Shown here in pieces: positions 23,401 through 35,219 of a stretch of 64,000 bases of DNA. Made by a program: the position numbers and the translations under genes. How positions within the stretch are numbered: the stretch's first letter is position 1; each line of letters begins with the position of its first letter. The stretch lies in contig OX419755.1 in assembly GCA_948567375.1 (NCBI GenBank), forward strand, positions 42,041,001 through 42,105,000. The letters are read 5' to 3'. The notes under the pieces are model-generated. The model did not search any database. It worked only from the letters and a program-made list of their open reading frames with translations, and was not told the DNA's origin. The DNA is from Lunularia cruciata (taxonomy: Eukaryota > Streptophyta > Marchantiopsida > Lunulariales > Lunulariaceae).

Positions 23401-24588
23401 TCTTCTTTTAAGGCTTGCTCTATGGCTACTTTCTTGATAGACTTCCATCTTGGGAGTTTTTTTTCCTTCAAAGCTTGCTCTATAGCTGCTTTCTTTACAA
23501 ACTTCCAATTTTTGGACTAACTATCCTTAGGTGTCTTATTCAAAGGTGCTAGACAACCTAATTGAAAATTCTTACCTTGGTGTTGTACTTGAATTTTTCA
23601 TAAGGTCCAATCAAATTGAACCTGATGACGTTCAAGCCAAGGAAATCCTAGAATGACATCATAGTGTAGAGGTGCCACTTCAAACCTCATACACTTCAAA
23701 TACTAATTCCCAATCTTGAAGGTAACAAGATGCAAGGTACGGAATGTAGAACTCTTTCTACCATCTGCCATCATCAATCTAATTCTAATTATGGGCTTGA
23801 TAGGAATACCCAATTCCTTTGCTAATTTCATTAACAAGCAATTCTTTGAACTTTCTAAATCAACCAAAATCCTACAACTAAAATCAAATATCATACCTTG
23901 CAAGTGAAGCAAACTTGCATAGGTCAAGCTTTCAATCCTATTAGAAGTAATCAAGTTCTCAATGGGCAGCTCAAAATCTCCCATTGGGATCCCTTGTTTC
24001 CTTGATCATTCCACTCCACAACTTCCATTTCGGCTACTTGTCGAGGTCGCTCATTCTTGAGTTGACACTTTGCAATGCAGTGTCCAATTTGGCAACAATA
24101 GAAGCATCCTCCATTTTGTCATAATGTTTCATGAGCTATTGTGCCAAGTGGTCTTTTCTGGATGGCATCAATCTCTATTGGTATTGGCTCTTCCACCTGT
24201 GTGTAGTGTGTGGGTGGGTTTGGTGAAGGACAAGGTCAAGACCAAGTTGCACAACCAAGGAATCAAAGCACTCAGCCAACTGCATGGCTTCCTCCAAGTC
24301 TTTGGGCTCACGTGTAGTCATTTCCAATCTGGTATGAGACTTCAAGCCTCTCACAAAGCAATCTAGAGCTTCTCCATCTTGTATATTTGGAATTACATAA
24401 TGGTGTTTTGAAATTGAGTGATATAGTTTCATACCAAGCCAAGGTGCTTCAATTCTGCCAACTTATCTCATGCGGCCCGTGTGGCATTTATAGCTTAGAA
24501 CTGCCTAGTTATTGCACTCTTGAATTCTTCCCATGTCAAGATTGGTGTGACAAATTGCCGCTCAGCTTGTTCTCCTATGAATTGCCAC
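20498..24588 (-). pseudogene. gag-pol remnant of element A (gag C-terminus to chromodomain)
   Basis: The chromodomain near 20564-20700 reads EYKVLWKGYSLHDATWEPLS. The integrase core at about 20970-21450 contains SLDLITSLPKTKQGHT and SNRDPRFTGKF; the third acidic position reads NGETKRA, with Lys where Glu is expected. RNase H is near 22120-22330 (VVDFNASNFAIGAMLQQE). Reverse transcriptase is near 22450-23250, with VVFLDDILI as its catalytic motif. The protease near 23703-23984 reads ILVDLESS, a damaged D-S/T-G. The gag zinc knuckle near 24070-24130 reads CFYCCQIGHCIAKC, an intact CCHC. Stops and shifts break every domain. Confidence 0.82.
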
Positions 24589-25028
24589 TATAATAATATG
24601 GAGTTTAGTGACAAAGTTAGTAGGGCTAACAAAGTAGCAAATAAGACAAATTAGCCTAGAATATTCTAGAAGTATCTAGGAAGCTTCTTGGGAAGCTTCC
24701 TGGCTAGCTTAGCTTGCACCTCAAGTAAGTAGCTTCCTTTTAGAAGCTACTTATATGAAACTTCTAGATTTTTCCATCTAGATTAGCTTGCATGCCAAGT
24801 AGGCGGCTTCTAGAAGGAAGCTTCTTGAGAAGCTTCCTAGTTAACTTGGCTTGCACTCTAAGAAAGCGGCTCAAGGAAGCTTCTTGAGAAGCTTCTCAAG
24901 GGCCTTGTATGCTACCTATAAATACCAAAGCCAAAGTTCATGCTAGGCATTTGGAATTTTCTCTCATTCAAGTGTCTCAATGTGAACTTCCATTCTCCTA
25001 TTTCTCTCCTCAATTACGGTCTTTTATA
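24589..25028 (+). repeat. 5' LTR of element B
   Basis: It begins TATAATAATATGG, where the 3' LTR has TGTAACAATATGG, and ends GGTCTTTTATA (3' LTR: GGTCTTTTACA). It holds several GAAGCTTC modules and a TATA box. The primer site just after it reads TTAGTATTAGAC, two transitions from TTGGTATCAGA. Confidence 0.88.
24917..24924 (+). promoter_or_regulatory. TATA box of the element B LTR promoter
   Basis: TATAAATA lies about 25-60 bases downstream of a cluster of GAAGCTTC palindromes (about 24850-24900). The same box is conserved in the A 3' LTR and the solo LTR. Confidence 0.7.
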
Positions 25029-25269
25029 TTAGTATTAGACTAGGAATGGGATGGATGGAATTTATGGACTACCAAATCCACTTTTGCTAAACCATTGGGA
25101 TTTTCATATCCAAATATTACCCAAGCATTGTTTCACCCAATTTATCACCTTGTGTTTTGGGCAGGATTTTTTGCATATGATCACCTTGTCTGAGGAACCC
25201 TTGATACTTTTGATTGTAACTTATGGAGATCGGTGGACGTGCTACATCTATGTGTCAATCAATTAGATA

Positions 25270-26200
25270 AATTAATAGAAGTGGGATAGAGTAGTGGCTA
25301 TGGTGACAATACCAGATGCTATCCTTGTGATACAGTAACAAATCGAGCACCTTACTTGATTGTTGGATGAACAAGAGCAATAACAACAAAAACATATAAA
25401 GAGAGCACCAATTCAATGTGGAGAAGATTGCATCCAATTTCCAAAACTCAAGGTGTTTGAAGGCAAGAATCTTTTGAGAATAGTGGAGAATTTTATATTT
25501 GACTACAAACGTTACTTTGAAGCCACCAACCTTCAAGATGAACAAAAACAGATTCTCTTGGCTTCTAGCCAATTGGATGGTGTGGCAAAACTTTGGTGGC
25601 AATTTTGAGTGAAGTGAGTTGAACGACAGATTGTTGCACCAATTTTGACATGGGTAGAATTCAAGGATGTAATACTTGGTTGATTTCAAACTACAAATGT
25701 CACCTCAGCGGCATGAGATAAACTGATGGAGTTAAAGCAAATTAGCTCTATAAGGAGCTACATCACACAATTTCAGAACATCATCATGCAAATTCTAGAT
25801 ATACAAGAAGGTGAAGTTTTGGATTGATTTGTGCGGGGATTGAAAGCACAAACCAAATTGGAGGTGACCATGCGGGAACCACAAAACATAGAAGAAGCCA
25901 TGCAAATGGCTGAGCGCTTTGATTCCTTGGTTGCAACAACTTGGTCTCAACCTCGACCTACGCAAAGCCTACCAATACACTTTGCATGGGTGGAGGAACC
26001 GGTACTAATGGAGATTGATGTTATCTAAAGGAGACCACTTGGTATAGCAGATAGAGAAAGATTGCAACAAAATGGAGGTTGTTTTTATTATCACCAAGTT
26101 GGACATCACATTGTTGAATGTCCACTCAAGAATGTGCGACCTCGACAAGTTGCCCAAATGGAGTTTGTGGAACAAAATGATCAAGGAAACGAGGAATCCT
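25270..26200 (+). pseudogene. gag remnant of element B
   Basis: The reading frame opens MVTIPDAILVIQ and contains a capsid-type segment (FDYKRYFEATNLQDEQKQIL, then LASSQLDGVAKLWWQF), a second conserved stretch (SYITQFQNIIMQILDIQEGE), and a zinc knuckle CFYYHQVGHHIVEC in which the second Cys is Tyr. There are several in-frame stops. This matches the Ty3/gypsy Gag architecture. Confidence 0.78.
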
Positions 26201-29200
26201 AGTAGGAGATTTTGAGTTGCCTATTGGGAGCTTGATTAGTGCCAATGGGATTGAAGGCTTGACCTATGAAAGTTTGCTTCACTTGCAAGGTATGATATCT
26301 AATCATTGTTGTAAGATTCTGGTTGATTTGGGAAGTTCAGAGAATTACATATCTATGCAAGTAGCAAAGAAATTGGGTATTCCTATCAAGCCAGTGATTG
26401 GAAATAGATTGATGATGGCGGATGGTAGAAAGAGTTTTGCATTCCATACCTCACATCTTGTTACTTTTAAAATTGGGAAGCAGTATTTAGAGTGTATGAG
26501 GTTTGTAGTGGCACCTCTACACTATGATGTCATTTTAAGACTACCTTGGCTTGAACGTCATAAGATTCAATTTGATAGAACCGATGACAAATTCAAGTAC
26601 AAAACCAAACTAGGAATTTCTGATTAGGTTCTTTGGCACCTCCAAGTAAGACACCAAAGAATAGTCAGTGCCAGGATGGGAAGTTTGTCAAGAAGGTAGC
26701 CATAGAGCATGCCTTGAAGAGAGAAGAGCCCCAAGATGGGAAGTTTTCCAAGAGTGCGACCATAAAGCAAGCCTTGAAGAGAGATGAGTCCTTAGATGGG
26801 AAGTTTGTTAGTGAAGCAACCATAGAGCAAGCTTTGGAGGAAGATAAGTCTATTTTTGTGGTGTAGATCAAGTTGATTGCACAAGGACAATCTGAGGAGA
26901 GCCGAGAGCCTCATCAAGCAATGGTTGATTAAATAGTTCAAGAGTTTGCGGATGTGTTTCTGGATGATCTGCCAAAGAGATTACCCTTTGATCGTGGTAT
27001 GCCCTTCAAGATTGAGTTATTGCCCGGGAGTACTCCAATGAGTAGACCAATCTATTGGCTCTCACCAAAGGAGTTAGAGCAATTGCAAACAACACTTATA
27101 GAGTTGTTGGACAAGGACTTCATAAGTAGTACCTCTCCTTGGAGAGCACCGGTACTATTTGTTCCAAAGAAGGATGGAGGACTTCATTTCTATATTGATT
27201 ATCGTGGGCTCAACAAGAAAACAATGAAGAAAGCATATCCCTTGCCTCACATTGGTGACTTGCTTGATCAATTGAGTAGAGCACAATAATTTTCCAAGGC
27301 AGATCTTCACAGTGGCTATTGGAAAATCCCCATTGATAGGGAGGATGTGCCAAAGATAGCCTTTTGCACAAGGTATGGGCATTTTGAGTGGAGAATTCTA
27401 CCTTTTAGGCTCACTTATGCTCCAACAATCTTCATGGATGAGATGCATTGCGTGTTGGATGGACTATTGGATCGGTACATGGTGGTGTTCTTGGATGATA
27501 TCTTAATCTATAGCAAGATAGAGGCAAAACATGTGAATCACATGCGAGAAGTCCTAAGACGACTACAAAAATGGAAATTTTACTAGAAGAAGTCAAAGTG
27601 TACCTTTTGGCAAAAGGAAGTTCCCTTCTTGGGGCACAAGATCTCATTGGAGAGGATCAAGATGGAAGAGGAGAAAATCAAGGCCATTACTGATTGGCCT
27701 ACTCCAAAGGATGCTACAAAAGTATGAGCATTTAATGGACTAGCCAGTTTTCACCAATGGTTCATCCATTATTATGTTCATGTGACTGCACTATTGACTG
27801 ACCTCTTGGAGAACGACTCAAGTTTCCAATGGACCAACAAGCAATCCAGAAGTTGAAATATATGGTGTCTTCAAGGCACATTCTTCAATCATATGATCCT
27901 TAGCTACCTTGTGTGGTTGATTTTGATGCTTCTAACTTTGCAATTGGAGCCGTGTTGCAACAAGAATTCCTAGGTGGACTACATCCCATTGCCTTTGTGT
28001 CTCACCGATTCAATATAGCTGAAAGAAACTACTCTTCTCAAAATTGACAACAACTTGCAATGGTATATGCCACCAAGGTATGGAGGCATTAGCTCTTGAG
28101 GAAACAAGTGATCATGCAAACTGATCACAAACCATTGTTGCAGACCTAACTCTTGGAACATATGAAGAGTCAACATCATCAATGGGAGGAACAACTCCAA
28201 TTTTTTGACATCAAACTTGGGTACAAACAAGGTTGGTTCCATGTCATCCTTGATGTTTTATCATGATGACCTGATTTGAAGTCTCTTCCTCTCATCACAA
28301 TGGCAATTACGATAGTGTCAATTGACTCCAAGGTCCAAAACAAGTTTTAGTCAGCTCTACAACAAGATCTCTTCTTCTAGATGGTACATGGTTGCCTTAC
28401 AGCATGAGACAAGGAGTTCAACACCTTGTCTATCAAAGAGGGCCTTCTATTCCATGAGGACCGGATCTATGTTCCCGCCGAAGGTGATCTTTGACTTGTG
28501 CACCTTCAAGAAGCCCATGATTTACCCATAGCTGATCACATGGGTGTGGACAAGACCTTGGGTAACCTCCAACGCTGATGGTGGTGGCCTAACATGATGT
28601 AAGATGTTCAAGAATTTTTCCAATTGTGTGAGAGCTACCAACGTAACAAGGCCAGCAACCAAAAGCTGAGTAGAATCCTTCAACCACTCGCTATTCCATC
28701 CGCTTAATGGAAGCATGTGAGCTTGGATCTCATCACATCCTTACGCAAGACAAAACAAGGATACATAGCAATTGTGGTGTTTGTGGATAAGCTTAGTAAG
28801 AAAATCCACTTGGCACCAACCTGTGATACCATGGATGCTCCAACCCTAGTGCAAATCTACTTTTATAATGTCTTCAAGCATCATGGGATGCCACATGTAC
28901 TCATCTCCAAACGTGATCCTCAATTTACCAAGAAGTTTTGGCAAACACTCTTCTAGATACTTGGTACTAAGCTTGCTTTGTCCACGGCCTATCATCCTCA
29001 AAGTGATGGACAAACAAAACGTGCAAAACATACATTGGACAATATGTTGCATACCTTTGTCAATGTCCACCATACCAATTGGGATGAATGTCTTGAAGTT
29101 GCATAAATTGCCTACAACAATTCCATACAGGCAAGCACTAGATTTTCTCTTTTCTTTCTCAATTTTGGCCAAGATCTGTTTGTTCCAAATTCTCTTCTTG

Positions 29201-29790
29201 CTCTCCCTCCATCTCAAGTTACTCATACTTCAACATTCTTGACCACTTTATCCCAATCTCTCCAACAAGCCAAATCTCACCTCCTTGTTGCTCAAAATTG
29301 TCAAAAACAATATGTAGACCACCATTGTCGTGATCTCACCTTTGAAGTCGGTGATAAAGTCATGTTTTCCTCAAGTAACCTCCTTCTCCCACTTGATACC
29401 CAAGTTCATAAACTTGCCCCTAATTGGATAGGACCCTTTGATGTCACCCAAATTGTCTCTCCTATTGCTTATCAACTTGCCTTGCCTTGTGACATGAGTA
29501 TCCATCTTGAAAACTTTTGTTCCTTACCTCTCTTCCTTTTTTTCTTGAATCCAACTTTCCCCTCCTCCTGTCCTTATCAATGATCATGAGGAGTATGAAG
29601 TTGATCGTATCCTTGCATGTTGCCATATTCAGCAAGACCGTCAACAACATATAGAGTACAAGGTCCTTTGGAAAGGGTATCCCCTTCATGATACCACATG
29701 GGAACCTCTTTCTTCCCTCCAGAATGCACAAATGGCCATCCAAGAGTTCAAAGTTTCACTGGCGACAAGGACATCACAAACTAGTGGTGG
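26200..29790 (+). pseudogene. pol remnant of element B with C-terminal chromodomain
   Basis: The protease region (26217-26627) reads ILVDLGSSENYISMQVAKKL. Three imperfect copies of a DGKFVKKVAIEHALK-type repeat follow at 26660-26860. Reverse transcriptase spans about 26950-27720, with [19 protein letters not shown] and VVFLDDILIYSKIE. RNase H is near 27910-28250 (VDFDASNFAIGAVLQQE). Integrase, about 28520-29230, has the HHCC remnant DHMGVDKTLG, then SLDLITSL and SKRDPQF, and a Lys in place of the catalytic Glu (DGQTKRA). The chromodomain near 29590-29760 reads EYKVLWKGYPLHDTTWEPLS. Multiple stops make it non-functional. Confidence 0.85.
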
Positions 29791-29797
29791 GGGAATA

Positions 29798-30222
29798 TGT
29801 AACAATATGGAGTTTAGTGACAAAGTAAGTAGGGCTAACAAAGTAAAGTATAAGACAAATTAGCCTAAAATATTTTGGAAGTATCTAGGAAGCTTCTTGG
29901 GAAGCTTCCTGGCTAGCTTAGCTTGCACCTCAAGTAAGTAGCTTCTAGAAGGAAGCTTTTAGAAGCTTCCAACTAGATTAGCTTGCATGCCAAGTAGGTG
30001 ACTTCTAGAAGGAAGCTTCTTGAGAAGCTTCCTAATTAACTTGGCTTGCACTCTAAGAAAGAGGCTTGAGGAAATTTCTTGAGAAGCTTCTCAAGTGCCT
30101 TGTATGCTACCTATGAATACCAAAGCCAAAGCTTATGCTAGGCATTCGGAGTTTTCCCTCATTCAAGTGTCTCAAGGTGAGCTTCCATTCTCCTATTTCT
30201 CTCCTTGGTCAGGTCTTTTACA
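29798..30222 (+). repeat. 3' LTR of element B
   Basis: It starts TGTAACAATATGG directly after a polypurine tract (GTGGTGGGGGAATA) and ends GGTCTTTTACA. It contains HSE-like modules at about 29887-30100, for example TTCTAGAAGGAAGC at 29943. Confidence 0.9.
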
Positions 30223-30227
30223 ACCAC

Positions 30228-30794
30228 CATAACTTAGCCACTCCATTTAATTGGCTTGAGGCCAATATAATTTGTCTCCATTCATCTTGAAGGTTTGGTT
30301 TTTTGAAGTAATGTTTACAATCAAAAAAAAAATTTCCACTACACCCGAAAGGTTCTTGCCATCAAATACCTTAGGCTTTGGAAATTGAATTTTCTCTTCT
30401 CCTTCTTGAACTAGTACTCTCTCTACTTGTTGTTGTCTCTGATGGTCTTGTTCATCCAACAATCAAGTAAGGTGCTCGATTTGTTGCTACATAGCAAGGA
30501 TAACATTTGGGCATTGCCACCATGGCTTCTACTCTACCAAATTATCTCCAATTTATCTAATTTATTAACATATAGATGCAACACGTCCACCGTTCTCCAT
30601 AAGTTACAACCGGGAGCACCAAGGATTCCTTAGACTAGGTGATCATATGTAGAAAATCCTATTCAAAGCATGAGGTGATGAATTGTATGAAATGATATTT
30701 GGATAGTACCTAAACACAAAAATCCCAATGGTTTAGTGGAAGTGTATTTGGTATTCCATGAATTCCATCCATCCCATTCTTCCTTCAATACCAA
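30228..30794 (-). pseudogene. gag N-terminal part of element A
   Basis: On the minus strand the segment reads LDEQDHQRQQQVERVLVQEG and then EKIQFPKPKVFDGKNL, matching the start of gag in element B (LLDEQEQ..QQKHIK, IQFPKLKVFEGKNL). It joins the rest of A gag at 24588 once B is removed: the codons for AKLWW at 30228 continue into the WQF codons at 24588. Confidence 0.8.
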
Positions 30795-31222
30795 TGTAAA
30801 AGACCAAGACCAAGGAGAGAAATATGAAAATGGAAGATCACATTGGGACACTTAAATGTGGTAAAACTCCAAATGCCTTGCATGGGCATTGGTTCTAGTA
30901 TTCATAGGGAGCATACAAGGCTCTTGAGAAGATTCTCAAGAAGCTTCCTTGAGCCACTTTCTTGGAGTGCAAGCAAAGTTAACCAAGAAGCTTTTTCAAG
31001 AAGCTTCCTTCTAGAAGCAGTATACTTGGCTTGCAAGCTAAGCTAGTTGGAAGCTTCTAGAAGCTTCATCTAGAAGTTACTTATTTGGGGTGCAAGTTAA
31101 GCTAGCCGGGAAGCTTCCCAAGAAGCTTCTTAGATACTTCTGGAATATTCTAAGCTTATTTGGCCTATTCAATACTTTGTTAGCCCTAACTAACATTGTT
31201 GCTAAAACTCCATATTGTTACA
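30795..31222 (-). repeat. 5' LTR of element A
   Basis: It starts TGTAAAAGACCAAGACC and ends CATATTGTTACA on the plus strand. About six GAAGCTTC octamers lie between 30930 and 31140. The primer-binding-like TTGGTATTGAAGG follows on the minus strand. The TATA position reads TATTCATA, a decayed box. Confidence 0.85.
31050..31067. promoter_or_regulatory. four-unit heat-shock-element-like array in the LTR
   Basis: GAAGCTTCTAGAAGCTTC is an uninterrupted four-unit match to the HSE consensus (alternating GAA and TTC, each spaced by two bases). It is palindromic, so strand is not defined. Shorter versions sit at the same LTR position at 20324-20340 (A 3' LTR) and 18864-18878 (solo LTR). Confidence 0.6.
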
Positions 31223-31227
31223 AATTT

Positions 31228-33420
31228 CCACCTTATCTTCTTGAGAGAACAAACTATTCTTACTCATTTTACTAGGTTTTGGCCAACATTGAGTTGCCAC
31301 AATTCTTATGTTTGTTAGTCACGTGCTAGGTGCTATTTAAACCTTGCAATGGAGAAGGATGCAAGGAGCATTAGATCAATTTCTATTGAGGAGGTCTATC
31401 TCACATCATTATACTTCATAGCTATATCATTATACTTTAGCATCAATGTCATTTCAAAAAGAACCTTAATTTACATTAGTTTGGAGTTTATACATTGGGA
31501 GGTTGTGAAGCTATATCTCTAGGCATTAGAGCACTCCTAGATACCTACCTTAAGTGGATTGTTTTACAAGTATATGTTTTGAATGCTTTTAAGAGCATCT
31601 TATGTATATTCATATTTAAAGAGCTTAGGGAGGTTAGTAGATCCTTGTCCTATTCCTTTTGTGTCTTCCTTCTAAAATTCTCCTTTTTCTCTTTATTACC
31701 AATATAATTTCTCATAGGAAAGAGTCAAAATCTTACAATTAGTCATTGGTACATAATAGAGAGATCATTTCAAGAGACCATTATTTGACATAGCTCACTT
31801 TTGAGCTCTCTTGTCTACTACTTTGGTCATGCTAAGTTAAATCTTTCACTCCATGGCAAAAAATACATACATCATGAGCCTTGTAGATCATATTATATAG
31901 ACTTTGACCACTTGACTATCAAGCTTCATCTTGTTAACCTGAAAATCAAGGTATCAAAATGATCTCCTTTAGGTATCCTTCCTCAAGTGTTACTTCTAAA
32001 AGAGTGCATCAAATTTATTTATTTCAAAAAGAGTGCATCAAATTTGGCTTAAATATTCTTGAAGTGCCAATAAGACATAAGTATTTTTTCACATACTTTT
32101 TAGAAATTTTACTTGTAGAGGATTTATGTGGATGAAATTCCTCTATTAAGAAATCTTGAGGTGGTATTCAGTATACTTTCCACTAGTAATGCTCATCAAC
32201 AAACTTACCTATTCTATACGGTTCCTACTTCTCCAATCTTCCTATCATGTTTAAGAGCTTTTGATAAGAGGATCATAGAATTCTTTAGTAACATCATTGG
32301 AGCAAGGACCTTTGAGTGTGAGATGGTGGATTTGGCACATAGACAAACATATCTACTTATATCATCTTGAAGGGTAGGCCTGCTATTTATCAAGGAGAAA
32401 AAAATTATAGCATTTATGGGTATTTGTGCTCTTTTGGTACCTCTATTTTCCTCCTATTTTGTGTTTGTTGTTAGGCCAGTCTTGGAGATGTATGTGATCA
32501 AGGTGGAGGAGGGATATTTTTTTCTCCAAGAGAAGAGACAACTTATTCTCAAAAGCACAAGATGCCTTTTCATCCTTTGCCTCATTCTCTTTTAATTGGA
32601 CTAGATGTTTGTTATCTTCCTTGATAGATCAAAAGTTTCAACATCCACTATATTCTCTCTTACTTCACACATCTATTCTTCCTACTACTAGGTTACATCT
32701 TTTCTCTTGCAAGGGTGTAGGCCATTGGATCATAGCTCAAACATACATTAGAGAATTATGACTTGAACCAATTTACTTTATCTATAATAATGTAGGTTTA
32801 GTTTATCCATCTTTGTCTTCATTACTCACTTGTGTGTAGGACTATATTAGATGTAGCAAAGACCTATATTGCTTGTTGTTCTTATGGAGGATAGATGATA
32901 GAAACCCATGATGCTACCAAAGATATAATGTTTACCATGGTACAAGAGAGTAGATATCTCATTTAAAAGGAGCATTTGTATGCTTTGCAAACAACACAAA
33001 TTAGGGCAGACTTGTATTTAGTTTGAAATGGTCAAGTGATAATATCAGATGTTATGGTTAAAAATTCTTCATGTGATGCAATTTTGAAAAGAGTGATTAA
33101 ACATCCTCTTAGATGGGTGCCCAATAGAGAAGTAGCAACCAAGGCCTCCAAGTATACAAGTATGTAACAAGGTCAAATTTTTGTTCCTTTAGCTTTGGAG
33201 TTATATAGAGCAATAGATATAGCATTTAAGGAGTACAAAAGTGTCTATCATGGTAGATGTCAAGGAGAACCACTCTCATTTTCATATTTTATAGCATGCT
33301 TTAGATAGCATGTATTCATTGCTCTATAGAGAACATTGGTTGGTTCAACCTACAGGAGAGCAATCACATTAGGTGATACTTCTTGAAATGCTCTAGTAGT
33401 AGTATCTAGACCATATAATT
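31228..33420 (+). mobile_element. NL non-LTR retroelement, reverse transcriptase to C-terminus (copy NL3)
   Basis: It matches 61.8-64 kb in order. LGGCEAISLGIRALLDTYLKW (31490-31560) is followed by a DVENAFN-like segment reading YVLNAFKS. The catalytic S-L-A-D-D-T segment is degenerate and reads SMAKNTYI near 31850. Then come FDKRIIEFFSNIIGARTFECEMVDLAHRQ (32250-32350) and the C-terminal PLALELY (33190-33215). It starts at the edge of element A and is heavily mutated. Confidence 0.7.
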
Positions 33421-33872
33421 TGCATAAATCAAATATTTTGTATATAATATTTCAAAATAAAAACCCAAATAAAGTTCAGGTTTGATTCTAAAATACTTAT
33501 GATACACTTTTGAAGAGTTGGGATGTGTGTCCAATGGTTTTGAAGAAATAATAATAATAATTTTAGGTAACCCAATATCAACCAAAAAGTGATATGAATA
33601 TATTTATTAGGTTGTTTCCTCAAGGATATGCGTATAAAATGACTAGAATTGAAGAAAACTATCATTATCTTGCAGTTTGTTTATTGTTATGCATTTAACC
33701 TCTTGAACAAGAACCACCTCTAGAAGAAAGTAGTATCTACTTATGGCACACTAATATAAATAGAAACTAAAGGAATCATTTTCAATAGAAGTAAACTCCA
33801 AATTGACCATAAAGGTGATTATTCATTCAACCAAAACCATCCTCATTACTACAAAGGTATCAACTCCAAAGG
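33421..33872. other. AT-rich unassigned DNA
   Basis: Short random-looking frames on both strands. The first bases may be NL3 3' region. Nothing else is identifiable. Confidence 0.35.
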
Positions 33873-34480
33873 TGTAATACCATTAGCTAGACATATTATC
33901 TAGAGGTGGAAATTGGTTTAGTAATATTTGGAAGGATGTTATAGATGATGGTCTACATAGATCAAATAGACATATCACCAAAAGAGATTTCCACTAATAG
34001 GTTAGAGGTCAAAAACACCTTGAAAACTTTAGAGTCAATTTTAGAGGCCTAAATGGATGAGTTAGGTCTCAAAACTTGAAAGATTCTACCTCCTTTAGGA
34101 AAATAAGGTATCTACTTTCTCCCCCTTCTTTGTCTTGTCAAGAGCTTTCCAATTGTACCTCACCAATGTTGTTTTGAGCTTGTTATAAGAAGCTTTCTCA
34201 AAGATTCCCTTCAATCACACGTGTTTGACCAACTAGATAGGACAAGGATTGACATGTCACCAATCCATGCAACCAAGCTAGGGGTGAAGCTTTCTGACAT
34301 GTCAGCAATCCATGTATCTAATCTATGGGTGGAGCTCCCCTTGAGGGGATCCTTTTTGCCATATAATAGAGATAAGGTGCTCCTCTAGGGCATCAAAGTA
34401 TTGAGGGATGAAGCTTTGTATTTCTCTTGTGTTTCTCTTTTTTTGTTTCTCTTGGGATTTCTCTTATCCTCAAAACATTA
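33873..34480 (+). repeat. LTR of family F2
   Basis: It starts TGTAATACCATTAGC, contains the conserved GGAAGGATGTTAT block, the GGCCTAAATGGATGAGTTAGG block and a TATA-like ATATAATAGA at 34361, and ends in a decayed CTCAAAACATTA. No clear target duplication is visible. It aligns with 35525-36137 and 12913-13519. Confidence 0.7.
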
Positions 34481-35219
34481 AAAAGGCTACATACTTCAAA
34501 GGTCTCTTCACTTTGGTAATTAGAGTTTGCCTTTTGTGTTCCATGGTACTTTCAACACTACAACTAAAATCTGATCCGTCAAGGCATTGCTTTGCTCCTT
34601 CATAACCTTAGGGATCACACACCCCAATCAAGTACAAAGTTTTCTCTACACTCAAGCACATATGTTCCTACTACAAAATTCCTCATCCCTACTCAACAAA
34701 GAAAACCACCAATACTTAGAATTAAGGCAAAGACAAAGATAAGACAAAGAGCTTTTTGCTCTTTCACTATATATTATGGTTAAAGGAAAAAATTAATATT
34801 TACACTTAGGCTAAGGTCATATATACTCTTCTTACTCTAACTTGTAGAGATCCAATGGTCAAATTATTCAAAAGATCTCTTGCCTACATCTATGTTATAC
34901 ATTTTGTGTCTTGTCTTATACTAACTTACCCACAAGTAGGTTAATTAGGCACCTTACACATGTCAAAATTATTATTTCACCCACAAAGAGAACTTAAAAG
35001 TTTGTTTCCTTTGGACTTACTACCACAAAAGTTCAACAACTACAAAGGTCTTAGAGTTGCTTCTTACTCCAAATGTCCTATAGCTACAAAGAACTTCGTT
35101 CAATGAAGTGTCTTTGGCCTAAAGTTCTATTCCAAAGTACTACTTTTGCCTTTAAGGAGTTTAATCAAGGCATCAATCATCTCTTTGGTAATAATCTATT
35201 TATAATGTTAAGGTGTCAA
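34481..35219. other. unassigned DNA between the F2 LTR and ORF-X
   Basis: No protein-coding similarity recognised. It could be F2 internal sequence, but the neighbouring LTR at 35525 interrupts ORF-X, which argues for two independent insertions. Confidence 0.3.

Larger units (their letters stand above)
24589..30222 (+). mobile_element. Ty3/gypsy chromovirus, element B, nested in A
   Basis: This plus-strand element has LTRs at 24589-25028 and 29798-30222. It is flanked by GCCAC (24584-24588) and ACCAC (30223-30227), a 4-of-5 target duplication. With one flank removed, the gag frame of A is continuous across the site. The internal region encodes gag, protease, reverse transcriptase, RNase H, integrase and chromodomain, all with premature stops. 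It belongs to the same family as A and C. Confidence 0.9.
20070..31222 (-). mobile_element. Ty3/gypsy chromovirus, element A (split by element B)
   Basis: The LTRs are at 20070-20497 (3') and 30795-31222 (5'). Internal sequence lies at 20498-24588 and 30228-30794, separated by the whole of element B. Flanks are AAGTT (20065-20069) and AATTT (31223-31227), a 4-of-5 match to a target duplication. The domain order on the minus strand is gag, protease, reverse transcriptase, RNase H, integrase, chromodomain. A is probably inactive, since stops are frequent. Confidence 0.85.

Noticed and set aside
24589-30222. Element B as an active retrotransposon
   Set aside because: Gag, reverse transcriptase and integrase all contain in-frame stops, the zinc knuckle lacks a Cys and the integrase lacks its Glu.
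18700-31150. Many short AAGCTTC repeats with regular spacing that might suggest a CRISPR-like array
   Set aside because: The repeats are short palindromes confined to LTRs, spacers are neither uniform nor unique, and the genome is a plant. They are better explained as LTR regulatory motifs.
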